Positions 6,829 to 13,453 of a stretch of DNA of 20,553 nt are shown piece by piece. The position numbers were made by a program, and so were the translations under genes. Numbering within the stretch: position 1 is the stretch's first letter; every line of letters starts with the position of its first letter. The notes beneath the pieces are model-generated. The model was not told where the DNA came from and ran no database searches. It saw only the letters and a program-made list of their open reading frames with translations. Origin of the DNA: CBDUUP01 sp965370435 (lineage in GTDB: Bacteria; Chloroflexota; Anaerolineae; Anaerolineales; UBA11579); contig CBDUUP010000027.1 of NCBI GenBank assembly GCA_965370435.1, positions 1 through 20,553 on the forward strand, read 5' to 3'.

Positions 6829-7462
6829 ATGCCAGACTGATTAACAAAGTGAAACCAAACCCGGCAATCACCACCCCCACGACCCGATTGAATCCCCCCA
6901 AAACGCGTTGGCTGACTTGCTCTCGCAGCAGGCTGACAACTGCACTCACGATCAGCCAGAGGGAGGCCGACCCCAGGAAGATGCCCAGCCCGAACAGGCC
7001 TGCGGAGGCGTAGTTGTCGCCGGTGTCCACGCCGCAGATCCCGGCGAAGATGGCGGCGAAGGAGAGCAGGGTCAAGGGGTTGGCGAGTGTGAGGAGGAAG
7101 ATGCTGGCGTAGGCGGTGAGGTAGCCGCCGCCTTTGGCCGGGGCGGCCTGGCCTTGGGGCGGGGTGAAGAAGATTTTGAGGCCCAGGAAGCAGAGGAAAA
7201 GGCCGCCTGCGATTCGCAGCAGGGTTTGCTGGCCGACCAGGAATTCGGAGACCACCGCCAGACCCAGCGCGGCGATGAAGCCGTACAGCCCGTCGGCGGT
7301 GGCGACGCCCAGCCCGGAGACCAGGCCAAAGGCCCAGCCCCGCGCCAGGGTGCGCTGGACGCATAGCAGGAAGATGGGGCCAACCGCGGCGGCGACGGTG
7401 AACCCAATTACGAGACTTCGGAGTAGAATAGGGAACGGCATAATGTACATCATGCCGTTCAT
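6827..7462 (-). CDS. LysE/RhtB-family amino-acid exporter
   Basis: An inner-membrane exporter of 211 residues, the usual length for LysE/RhtB proteins, with about six hydrophobic segments. The N-terminal signature GFTVAAAVGPIFLLCVQRTL (20-39) followed by GLGVATADGLYGFIAALGL matches the family's conserved first and second helices, and TLANPLTLLSF around 124-134 is the conserved mid-protein Asn-Pro motif. Several Met codons (7462, 7453, 7450, 7441) could start it and none has a good Shine-Dalgarno sequence; the longest is listed. It lies 39 bases downstream of the unknown secreted-protein gene on the same strand, so it may be read from that transcript. The exported substrate is unknown; basic or neutral amino acids are typical of the family. 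Confidence 0.9.
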   Translation of the reverse strand: MNGMMYIMPFPILLRSLVIGFTVAAAVGPIFLLCVQRTLARGWAFGLVSGLGVATADGLYGFIAALGLAVVSEFLVGQQTLLRIAGGLFLCFLGLKIFFTPPQGQAAPAKGGGYLTAYASIFLLTLANPLTLLSFAAIFAGICGVDTGDNYASAGLFGLGIFLGSASLWLIVSAVVSLLREQVSQRVLGGFNRVVGVVIAGFGFTLLISLA

Positions 7463-7501
7463 TTTACACCATAGCTAAAAATTATTGAGTATGTGGTAAT
7501 T

Positions 7502-8629
7502 CTACGGTTGCACCTCAACTAGAACACGCCAGGTGAACAATCCTATGTCGAGCCAGCTAGGCTCCATGGGGGCCAAGTATTTGCTGTAACCGGGAAAGGT
7601 GAATACTGTAGCATGGAGTTGGTGAGAACCAGAATCATTCGGGGCTTTCACCATCAACCACACGTTGTGCTGGTCGTTGGCGTCGGGGGGAAGTTCGTAG
7701 TCTAAGTACTCGACCATCACATCATCCCAGAAGATACCGATACGGAAGTAAACCGGTCCGGTATATGGTAGCCTCAGTTCTGCGTCAGTATGGACAATTT
7801 GTAGATTTATGCAATGCTCCTCGCCGGGGCTCATCTCAAGCGAATGTGTTAGGCCGTGCTTGGGGTCTTCTTCCGTTCCGATGAATTCTATATTGTTGAA
7901 ATTCTTGGTGGCAGACACTCCAATATCAAAGCTTTCGAATCCCGGTGTCCCCGGGGGTAGGGAATCGAAGCCAATCCAGATATCAGAACGAAACTCCCGA
8001 AAAGAAGTTCGCTGCATAAGGCGATATTCCCAGTCTGTGGAATCGCTTTCGGGATCCGCGATCATGATGGTGGAAAGCTGGTGGAACCCCTCCTCCAATC
8101 CGGGAAGGATGAATTCGATAGCTCCCTCCCCCTGCGAATCTAGCGCGGGCATGTCATAGTAATCCATCCATTGGTCTCCAATCAAGACTGGTACTTGCTG
8201 GTAGTCAAGGAGGAAGATGATCCGCACGGGATGGGGTTGATACCAACCGCTGTGGACCAGAAGATACCCATGTAGCTCCTCTTCGTCGGGAACCAAAATG
8301 GGGTTAGAGAAGAATTCATCGTGTCTGAGGGCGGGAAGAAATCTTAATTCCTTTTCCCATCCCGCCCATTCACTTGTCGGGGAGATAAAGTCCAGTCTTT
8401 GCTGCCACTCATCAGCTATAACCGGAGACTCCAATACCACGTCGCGGATGGCTTCCAGGTCGTCGCTAACTACCTGGAACGTTACCGGGCTCGGTTGGGC
8501 AGGGGTGAGTGGCAGACAGTCCGGCGTCGAGAGGGTGGCATACCTCGATAGTGTTACCATTCCCGCTAGGGCGAAAAATCCAATGATGATTAGTGTTTTG
8601 AGAGGGTGTGCACGTATTTGTTTCTTTAT
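7502..8629 (-). CDS. Secreted or membrane-anchored protein of unknown function, probable ATA (non-canonical) start
   Basis: I do not recognise a family. The first ATG (8560) gives 352 residues without an export signal. The same frame continues upstream as KKQIRAHPLKTLIIIGFFAL, a textbook signal peptide or anchor: basic residues, then a hydrophobic core (LIIIGFFALAGMVTL). It begins at an ATA codon (8627-8629) that has AAGGA seven bases upstream. No ATG, GTG or TTG lies between 8560 and the in-frame stop at 8735. The mature part is rich in Trp, Pro, Asp and Glu and looks like a beta-rich extracytoplasmic domain, with a Pro-rich linker after TPDC (a possible lipid-attachment or disulfide Cys). 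It is probably co-transcribed with the small secreted protein upstream and perhaps with the LysE gene downstream. Either the gene really uses ATA, or a G-to-A change destroyed its start. Confidence 0.72.
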   Translation of the reverse strand: MKKQIRAHPLKTLIIIGFFALAGMVTLSRYATLSTPDCLPLTPAQPSPVTFQVVSDDLEAIRDVVLESPVIADEWQQRLDFISPTSEWAGWEKELRFLPALRHDEFFSNPILVPDEEELHGYLLVHSGWYQPHPVRIIFLLDYQQVPVLIGDQWMDYYDMPALDSQGEGAIEFILPGLEEGFHQLSTIMIADPESDSTDWEYRLMQRTSFREFRSDIWIGFDSLPPGTPGFESFDIGVSATKNFNNIEFIGTEEDPKHGLTHSLEMSPGEEHCINLQIVHTDAELRLPYTGPVYFRIGIFWDDVMVEYLDYELPPDANDQHNVWLMVKAPNDSGSHQLHATVFTFPGYSKYLAPMEPSWLDIGLFTWRVLVEVQP

Positions 8630-8636
8630 ATTGCTA

Positions 8637-8641
8637 TCCTT
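8637..8641 (-). promoter_or_regulatory. Shine-Dalgarno sequence pointing to an ATA start
   Basis: On the - strand AAGGA (within AAAGGAT) lies seven bases before the ATA at 8627-8629. It is the only good ribosome-binding site near the N-terminal hydrophobic segment of the downstream protein, and no canonical start codon follows it at a proper distance. Confidence 0.6.
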
Positions 8642-8685
8642 TGTGGATATTGTTAGTGTGAGTGTGCGTTTGATTTCTAACGTGA

Positions 8686-8715
8686 GGACAGGTTGGCGAG
8701 GCAGCCAACCTGTCC
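8686..8715 (-). other. Perfect intercistronic hairpin
   Basis: GGACAGGTTGGC (8686-8697) is the exact inverse complement of GCCAACCTGTCC (8704-8715), with a 6-base loop. It lies between two - strand genes that encode exported proteins. There is no T-tract on the - strand side, so a 3'-end stabiliser or processing element is more likely than a terminator. The + strand side has a weak TTGTTTT. Confidence 0.75.
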
Positions 8716-8734
8716 CTTGTTTTAGGTCATTGGA

Positions 8735-9214
8735 TTAGAATTGTTTTTGATAAGATTTGGAGTAAGTGGAATTTCCACCAGCATTCCACCAGATAGTTGC
8801 ATATGCTACGTTAGTCCACAAGCTGGAGAATCCCATGTGGTAACCGGTCCAGGAAGAGCAACTCGATAGTGTTTGGCAAACTTGTGAGGTCCAATTAGTA
8901 AACAATCCTTCATATAGGACAGTCCAAGCAAACGCATGTTGTAAATCATTGACAGTGATTTTGCTGCCTCCTTTTACATATTCAAACCATAACCAGAACC
9001 ACTTCATTTTTGAAGCCAGTACCGCACTTTCACCACTCGCAGCCCCCTCCGGCGCGTTGGGATTTCTAGGGCCGTATATAGTAATGGAGACAGACGCCGA
9101 GCCTTTTTCGCCTTCTGGTTTTTCGGGGGGGGTCTTATCTTGCGCCAGGGCGGGGCTTACTGGGGTCAGCAGTATAGCTATCGCCAACACAACAAAAAGA
9201 ATCTTCTTGCTCAT
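8735..9214 (-). CDS. Small secreted protein of unknown function
   Basis: I do not recognise a family. The 159-residue product begins with a clear Sec signal peptide: MSKK, a hydrophobic core (ILFVVLAIAILL, 5-16) and a PALA-Q cleavage site at about residue 24. A charged Lys/Glu/Pro-rich spacer (25-37) follows, then a compact C-terminal half very rich in Trp, Tyr, Phe, Ser and Asn, including MKWFWLWFEYVKGG and two Cys in CQTLSSC that could form a small disulfide loop. The ATG is supported by AGGAGG at 9220-9225, five bases upstream. The next gene on this strand also encodes an exported protein of unknown function, separated by a perfect hairpin, so the two probably act together outside the cytoplasmic membrane. 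No catalytic motif is evident. Confidence 0.82.
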   Translation of the reverse strand: MSKKILFVVLAIAILLTPVSPALAQDKTPPEKPEGEKGSASVSITIYGPRNPNAPEGAASGESAVLASKMKWFWLWFEYVKGGSKITVNDLQHAFAWTVLYEGLFTNWTSQVCQTLSSCSSWTGYHMGFSSLWTNVAYATIWWNAGGNSTYSKSYQKQF

Positions 9215-9227
9215 CGGTTCCTCCTTT

Positions 9228-9554
9228 CATGAGGGCAGGTAGTTGGTACTTTCCATCTCTGGAAAACGAATGGGTTTGGCTGGTATGATAGTTACAGTGG
9301 CCCTCAAGTTATTCCACCTGGAAAGTATTATAAACAGAGGTTACACTAAAATGTGTGGAATGTCAAATATTGTATAATGGTGTGTACTAAACTATTGAGG
9401 TTTTGTGATGTAATCAGTGCATTTTTCATTACTAAATCGCTACACTAACCACCTACATATCTTTCGTGCACCCGTTCAATGTTGAATTTCCGCTTTCCTC
9501 GATAATGAAACTTATGGCTAAAAAATACCAGATGACTCTAAAATCAATAACGAC
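9228..9554. other. AT-rich divergent intergenic region
   Basis: It separates the - strand secreted-protein genes from the + strand dipeptidase. No convincing ORF is seen. Candidate promoter words: TATAAT on the - strand at 9327-9332, TTGACA on the - strand at 9361-9366 (wrong spacing to that -10), and TATAAT on the + strand at 9373-9378 without a -35. ACTAA words recur at 9343-9349, 9376-9392 and 9430-9458, and TTCAA/TTGAA form a small dyad near 9475-9487. None of these is certain. Confidence 0.4.
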
Positions 9555-9556
9555 AT

Positions 9557-9560
9557 GGAG
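9557..9560 (+). promoter_or_regulatory. Ribosome-binding site that favours the ATG at 9567
   Basis: There are four in-frame ATGs at 9555, 9561, 9564 and 9567. GGAG at 9557-9560 overlaps the first and is six bases before the last. Nothing resembling a Shine-Dalgarno sequence precedes 9555, so 9567 is the best start. Confidence 0.6.
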
Positions 9561-9566
9561 ATGATG

Positions 9567-10931
9567 ATGCGTAACATCAACCAACGAATAGATGATTTCT
9601 TGCAAGAGAGGCTGGACGATTACATTCAAGAGACTGCCCAACTCAGCGCCATTCCCAGCGTATCAGCGGTGGGGGAGAATATGGAGGCGTGCGCCGATAT
9701 GGTGGCGGAGCTATTGGCGGGGCGCGGGTTCGCGGTGGAGAAGATCCCCTCGCCAGGGCATCCCATCGTCGTCGGCCGTCTGGAGGGGGAATCGGAGCGG
9801 ACGCTGCTCTTCTACAACCATTATGACGTGCAGCCGCCGGAGCCGCTGGAGGAGTGGACTTCTCCGCCCTTCGAGCCGGTGGTGCGGGAGGGAGCGCTGT
9901 ATGGGCGGGGCGTCAAGGACGATAAGGGCGAGTTTGTGGCCCGGCTGGCGGCGGTGGAGGCGGTGCGCGCCGCTCACGGTGGAGTCATGCCTTGCGGGGT
10001 GACTTTCGTGGTTGAGGGACAGGAGGAGATCGGCAGCCCACACATCGCCCAGTTCGTGCTGGATAACAAAGAATTGCTCCGCTGTCACGGCTCGATATGG
10101 GAGGAGGGGGGAATCTCGGCGCAGGGGCGGCCGATTAACTACCTGGGCGTGCGAGGTATCCTGTACGTCGAACTCTCGGTGCAGGTGATGGCGAGGGACG
10201 CTCATTCTGGAGGGGCGCACATCTTGCCTAACGCGGCCTGGCGTCTGCATTGGGCGCTGGATACCTTGAAGGGGCGGGATGAACGGGTCCTTATCCCCGG
10301 GTTTTACGACGATGTCAAACCGCCGTCGGAGAAGGACTTGGAGATCCTCGCCGGGCTGCCGGACAATCGAGCGCACACGGCGGAGACGCTGGAGGTTGGG
10401 CGGTTCGTGCGGGGGGCTGATTCGGCGGAGGAGTATTACCGGGCGGTGTTTGAGCCGACCTGCAATATCGCTGGGCTGACGGCGGGCTATCAGGGCGAGG
10501 GCCTCAAGACCGTCATCCCGGCTCGGGCTTCGGCCAAGATGGATTTCCGCCTGGTCCCCGATCAGAACCCGGAGGACATCTTCGCCAAGCTGCGCGCTCA
10601 TCTGGACGCGCAGGGATTCGAGGATGTGAAAGTGAATCCGCTGGGGAAGATGTGGCCGGCGAAGGTGGACCCCGGCGACCCGCTGGTGGAGCTGACCTCC
10701 CGCACGGGCGAGGCGGTGTACGGCCAGCCAGCCCAGCTCTATCCCATGGTGGGCGGCAGCAGTCCGATCTATGCTTTCGCCGGGCCGCTGGGCGGGATTC
10801 CGGTGGTGCGGGCGGGGGTGGGCTATTGGAACAACCGCACCCATGCCCCGGACGAGCACGTCCGGTTGGAGGATTTCTTGAATGCGGCGAGGCATATGGC
10901 GAGGATTTTGGATGGGTTTGGGGCGTTATAA
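9567..10931 (+). CDS. M20-family metallopeptidase (dipeptidase / ArgE-DapE-like)
   Basis: A zinc-dependent, probably cytoplasmic, peptidase that would release amino acids from dipeptides. 454 residues from the preferred start. Metal and catalytic motifs, numbered from 9567: NHYDVQPPEP (His85, Asp87), YGRGVKDDKG (bridging Asp118), EGQEEIGS (general base Glu153, ligand Glu154), WEEGG (Glu179 or Glu180 in place of the Asp seen in many M20 enzymes; I recall Glu in this subgroup) and THAPDEH near the C-terminus (His426). The inserted lid/dimerisation domain runs roughly from 195 to 310 and contains ARDAHSGGAH. There is no signal peptide. It stands alone between divergent promoters and a repeat array that begins at its stop codon. 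In this window it fits with the peptide importer and the oxoacid oxidoreductase in a peptide-fermenting metabolism, which is inference. Confidence 0.93.
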   Translation: MRNINQRIDDFLQERLDDYIQETAQLSAIPSVSAVGENMEACADMVAELLAGRGFAVEKIPSPGHPIVVGRLEGESERTLLFYNHYDVQPPEPLEEWTSPPFEPVVREGALYGRGVKDDKGEFVARLAAVEAVRAAHGGVMPCGVTFVVEGQEEIGSPHIAQFVLDNKELLRCHGSIWEEGGISAQGRPINYLGVRGILYVELSVQVMARDAHSGGAHILPNAAWRLHWALDTLKGRDERVLIPGFYDDVKPPSEKDLEILAGLPDNRAHTAETLEVGRFVRGADSAEEYYRAVFEPTCNIAGLTAGYQGEGLKTVIPARASAKMDFRLVPDQNPEDIFAKLRAHLDAQGFEDVKVNPLGKMWPAKVDPGDPLVELTSRTGEAVYGQPAQLYPMVGGSSPIYAFAGPLGGIPVVRAGVGYWNNRTHAPDEHVRLEDFLNAARHMARILDGFGAL

Positions 10932-10996
10932 CGTTACAACGTTGAACGTTAGCACGTAGGAACGTTAAACGTTTAAACGTTGGAACGTTCCTACGC
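10930..10996. repeat. AACGTT word array with hairpin, between dipeptidase and MurJ genes
   Basis: Seven AACGTT palindromes start at 10930, 10938, 10945, 10961, 10968, 10976 and 10984, with a degenerate copy at about 10953: a spacing of 7-8 bases. The first overlaps the dipeptidase stop codon. CGTAGGAACGTT (10955-10966) pairs perfectly with AACGTTCCTACG (10984-10995). The same array type recurs inside a gene at 18892-18927. Confidence 0.9.
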
Positions 10997-11004
10997 ATAA
11001 CTCC

Positions 11005-11013
11005 TGATATAAT
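11005..11013 (+). promoter_or_regulatory. Extended -10 promoter immediately before MurJ
   Basis: TGATATAAT is a perfect extended -10 (TGnTATAAT). It ends eight bases before the GTG start at 11022, so the transcript should begin at or next to the start codon. No -35 is evident, which an extended -10 can tolerate, and no Shine-Dalgarno sequence is present. Confidence 0.6.
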
Positions 11014-11021
11014 CCTCCATC

Positions 11022-12614
11022 GTGGAAACCCCTACGGAAAATACAGCCAATCGCCAGATCGCCAGGGCCGCGGGGGTGGTGATGGCTGCTTTTGTTTTGA
11101 GCAATCTGGTGGGGCTGGCGCGTCAAATATTGGTCTCGCGAGCGTTTGGCACTTCGGCGGTCATTGACGCATACAACGCCGCCTCAAGGGTCTCGGATAC
11201 GATTTTCGTGCTGGTGGCGGGGGGCGCGCTGGCTTCGGCTTTTATCCCTGCGTTCACCGAATTCCTGACCAAAGAGGATCATAAAGGGGCCTGGCATCTG
11301 GCCTCCTCCATTGTCAATCTAGTGATCGTGATCCTGACCCTGGTCAGCGCGCTCAGCGCAGTTTTCGCCGGGCCGGTGGTTGAGTATGTCCTGGCTCCCG
11401 GTTTTGAGGCGGAGCAGCAAGCCTTGACCGTCTCACTGCTGCGGATCTTGCTCATCTCGCCGGTCATCTTTGGGGTCAGCGGCCTGCTGATGGGGATTTT
11501 GAACGCTAACCAGAAATTCTTACTGCCCGCGCTTGCGCCCACCATGTACTGGCTGGGGATGATCTTCGGAGTGATCTTCCTGGCCCCTTCGATGGGCATC
11601 CACGGGTTGGCGTGGGGGGCGGTGTTAGGCTCGGCCCTGCATCTGGTCGTCCAAATCCCTGCCCTGATGAAATTGGGAGTGCGCTACCGGATCTCACTGG
11701 GTTTGGAATCTCCGGCGGTGCGGGAGGTGGGGCGATTGATGGCCCCGCGCTTGCTGGGCGTGGCGATAGTGCAGTTGAACTTTTGGATCAACACCATCCT
11801 GGCTTCCGGACAGCCGGAGGGCAGCCTTACGGCCATTCAAGTGGCTTGGGCGGTGATGACGATGCCCCAGGTGGTGATCGCTCAGGCTATCGCCATCGCC
11901 GCTTTGCCGACCTTCTCGGCGCAGGTGGCCCGGGGCGAACTGGCCGAGATGCGGACCTCGCTGGCGGGGACTCTGCGGGGAATCATCCTGCTCTCGCTTC
12001 CGGCGACGGTAGGGTTGATCATGCTGCGGAGGCCGGTGACGGCCTTGCTCTTTGAGCGCGGTGAGTTTGATTTGCACTCCACCGAATTGGTGACCTGGGC
12101 CTTGCTGTGGTATACGCTGGGGCTGGTGGGGCATTCTCTGGTGGAGATCGTCTCGAGGGCCTTTTATGCCCTGCATGACACCAAGACGCCGGTTTTGGTG
12201 GGCGTGGCGGCGATGAGTCTGAACGTAGTTCTCAGCATTGCATTCTCGGCGTTGTTCTTGCGGGTGGGATGGGCGCCGCACGGAGGCCTGGCGTTGGGCA
12301 ACACTCTGGCGACCAGCCTAGAGGCCATCGCCTTATTGATCCTCATGCGCCGCCGCCTGGATGGGCTGGAAGGCGGACGCATCCTGGCGGGGAGCGCGCA
12401 GGCTGCCATCGCGACGCTGGCGATGGGATTGGCGTTGGGACTCTGGATGGGGTTGGGGGCCGATTGGCCGGTCTGGCTGGCGGCTGGCGGCGGGGTGGTG
12501 GTCGGCGGCGGGGTGTATGGGGCGGCGGTGTTAGCGCTGCGAGTGAAGGAGGCGCGGGCGTTATTGAGGGCGGCTGCTCGACGCTTGCCGGGGCGTAAAT
12601 TAACTGATTTGTAA
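11022..12614 (+). CDS. murJ: MurJ-like lipid II flippase (MVF family, MOP superfamily)
   Basis: A polytopic membrane protein of 530 residues with about 14 hydrophobic segments, the usual size of MurJ/MviN, which flips undecaprenyl-linked cell-wall precursors across the cytoplasmic membrane. The N-terminal signature SNLVGLARQILVSRAFGTSA (27-46) followed by DAYNAASRVSD and GGALASAFIPAFTEF is family-typical, as are the AFYALHDTKTPV segment and the RPVTALLFERGEFD loop in the second half. Several charged residues important in E. coli MurJ appear replaced by my eye alignment (Arg18 to Asn28; Arg52 to a hydrophobic residue), while the Arg24 and Asp39 equivalents remain (Arg34, Asp49). The start is GTG at 11022 with no Shine-Dalgarno sequence. 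It could instead flip another polyprenyl-linked glycan. It heads a run of envelope-type genes. Confidence 0.9.
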   Translation: METPTENTANRQIARAAGVVMAAFVLSNLVGLARQILVSRAFGTSAVIDAYNAASRVSDTIFVLVAGGALASAFIPAFTEFLTKEDHKGAWHLASSIVNLVIVILTLVSALSAVFAGPVVEYVLAPGFEAEQQALTVSLLRILLISPVIFGVSGLLMGILNANQKFLLPALAPTMYWLGMIFGVIFLAPSMGIHGLAWGAVLGSALHLVVQIPALMKLGVRYRISLGLESPAVREVGRLMAPRLLGVAIVQLNFWINTILASGQPEGSLTAIQVAWAVMTMPQVVIAQAIAIAALPTFSAQVARGELAEMRTSLAGTLRGIILLSLPATVGLIMLRRPVTALLFERGEFDLHSTELVTWALLWYTLGLVGHSLVEIVSRAFYALHDTKTPVLVGVAAMSLNVVLSIAFSALFLRVGWAPHGGLALGNTLATSLEAIALLILMRRRLDGLEGGRILAGSAQAAIATLAMGLALGLWMGLGADWPVWLAAGGGVVVGGGVYGAAVLALRVKEARALLRAAARRLPGRKLTDL

Positions 12615-12796
12615 GGTTGAAACCTGCGTTTGGGGGTGTCGGAACCCAGCAACATAGATTACAATATGACCCTATTTCATGGTAATAATCCCAATAAAAA
12701 TTCAAATCACAGATAACGAGCGCTTATCCCTGCGCGTCTTTATTCCGTCTTATGGGTTATACAAGACACCAGTAAATGCATTTAGCAGGCAATGTT

Positions 12797-12800
12797 AGGA
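12797..12800 (+). promoter_or_regulatory. Ribosome-binding site favouring the ATG at 12809
   Basis: AGGA lies eight bases before the ATG at 12809. The alternative in-frame ATG at 12776 (11 residues longer) has no such site, though a weak -10 (TATACA, 12758-12763) lies upstream of it. Confidence 0.45.
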
Positions 12801-12808
12801 TTGAGACA

Positions 12809-13420
12809 ATGAATATAGTAACGCCGAGTAAAACAAGACCCCAAAGTTTTATCTCCAGAATGGGCACTCTCCTGATGCGTATGTTCGGATGGCGGGGAGT
12901 AGGACATATGCCCCATGATCTCAAGTTTATTCTCGTGGCCGCGCCCCATACCACAGGGATAGATTTTCTGATTTTGATCGGCATGGCGATTATGTCGGGC
13001 CTTAAAGTCTCTTGGTTGGGCAAACATACCCTGTTTCGCCCGCCGATGGGCTTCTTTTCCCGGCGGATCGGGGGCATCCCGGTGGACCGCGGCAAAAGTA
13101 AGAACGCGGTGGAGCAGGTGGTGGATATTTTTAACAGCCGGGAGAAACTGAGACTGGTGATCGCCCCGGAGGGCACCCGCTATAACGCTGCTTATTGGCG
13201 GACTGGATTTTATTATATTGCTCTGGGGGCGCAGTTGCCTGTGGCCACAGTTTGTATTGATTGGGCCAACAAGCGATTGGTGTTCAGTTCTTTGATGACA
13301 CTGTCCGGTGATATGGAGGCTGATTTTGGTAAGATCAGGGCTTTTTACGCCGAGATTTTAGGAGAGGGACACCCGGCAGTGGAGAGAATTCGCTTGAAGC
13401 CGCGGGGTGAAACCGATTGA
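12809..13420 (+). CDS. PlsC-like lysophospholipid / glycerol-phosphate acyltransferase
   Basis: A membrane-associated acyltransferase of 203 residues (214 if started at 12776). It would transfer an acyl chain to lysophosphatidate or another lyso-lipid in phospholipid synthesis or remodelling. The catalytic HX4D motif is HTTGID (His47, Asp52). The substrate-binding motif GGIPVDRG (88-95) and the PEGTR block (120-124) have the right order and spacing. The N-terminal region has the FGWRGVGHMP segment seen in the short bacterial versions of this family. It follows MurJ after about 190 bases without an obvious terminator. Its stop codon overlaps the -35 of the next gene's promoter. The family is sure; the exact acceptor is not. 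Confidence 0.9.
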   Translation: MNIVTPSKTRPQSFISRMGTLLMRMFGWRGVGHMPHDLKFILVAAPHTTGIDFLILIGMAIMSGLKVSWLGKHTLFRPPMGFFSRRIGGIPVDRGKSKNAVEQVVDIFNSREKLRLVIAPEGTRYNAAYWRTGFYYIALGAQLPVATVCIDWANKRLVFSSLMTLSGDMEADFGKIRAFYAEILGEGHPAVERIRLKPRGETD

Positions 13421-13446
13421 CGGATTGGGCATAAGGGGATTATTAT
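13417..13446 (+). promoter_or_regulatory. Promoter of the J-domain-like gene, apparently leaderless
   Basis: TTGACG (13417-13422), an 18-base spacer and TATTAT (13441-13446) match the sigma-70 consensus at 5 of 6 in both boxes. Seven bases later is the ATG at 13454, so transcription should start at or beside the start codon. AAGGGGA at 13433-13439 is too far away (14 bases) to serve as a normal ribosome-binding site. Confidence 0.65.
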
Positions 13447-13453
13447 TGGATCT

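Noticed and set aside
9373..9378. Promoter for the dipeptidase at the + strand TATAAT
   Set aside because: No -35 at proper spacing, and it lies about 190 bases from the start; left only as a remark in the intergenic entry.
9711..10895. Long - strand ORF of 394 codons opposite the dipeptidase gene
   Set aside because: It is a shadow of the GC-rich + strand gene: low-complexity Arg/His/Pro-rich translation, while the + strand has all M20 metal-binding motifs.
10930..10996. CRISPR-like array
   Set aside because: The repeated words are only 6 bases with 1-2 base gaps; there are no spacer-sized unique segments and no cas genes.
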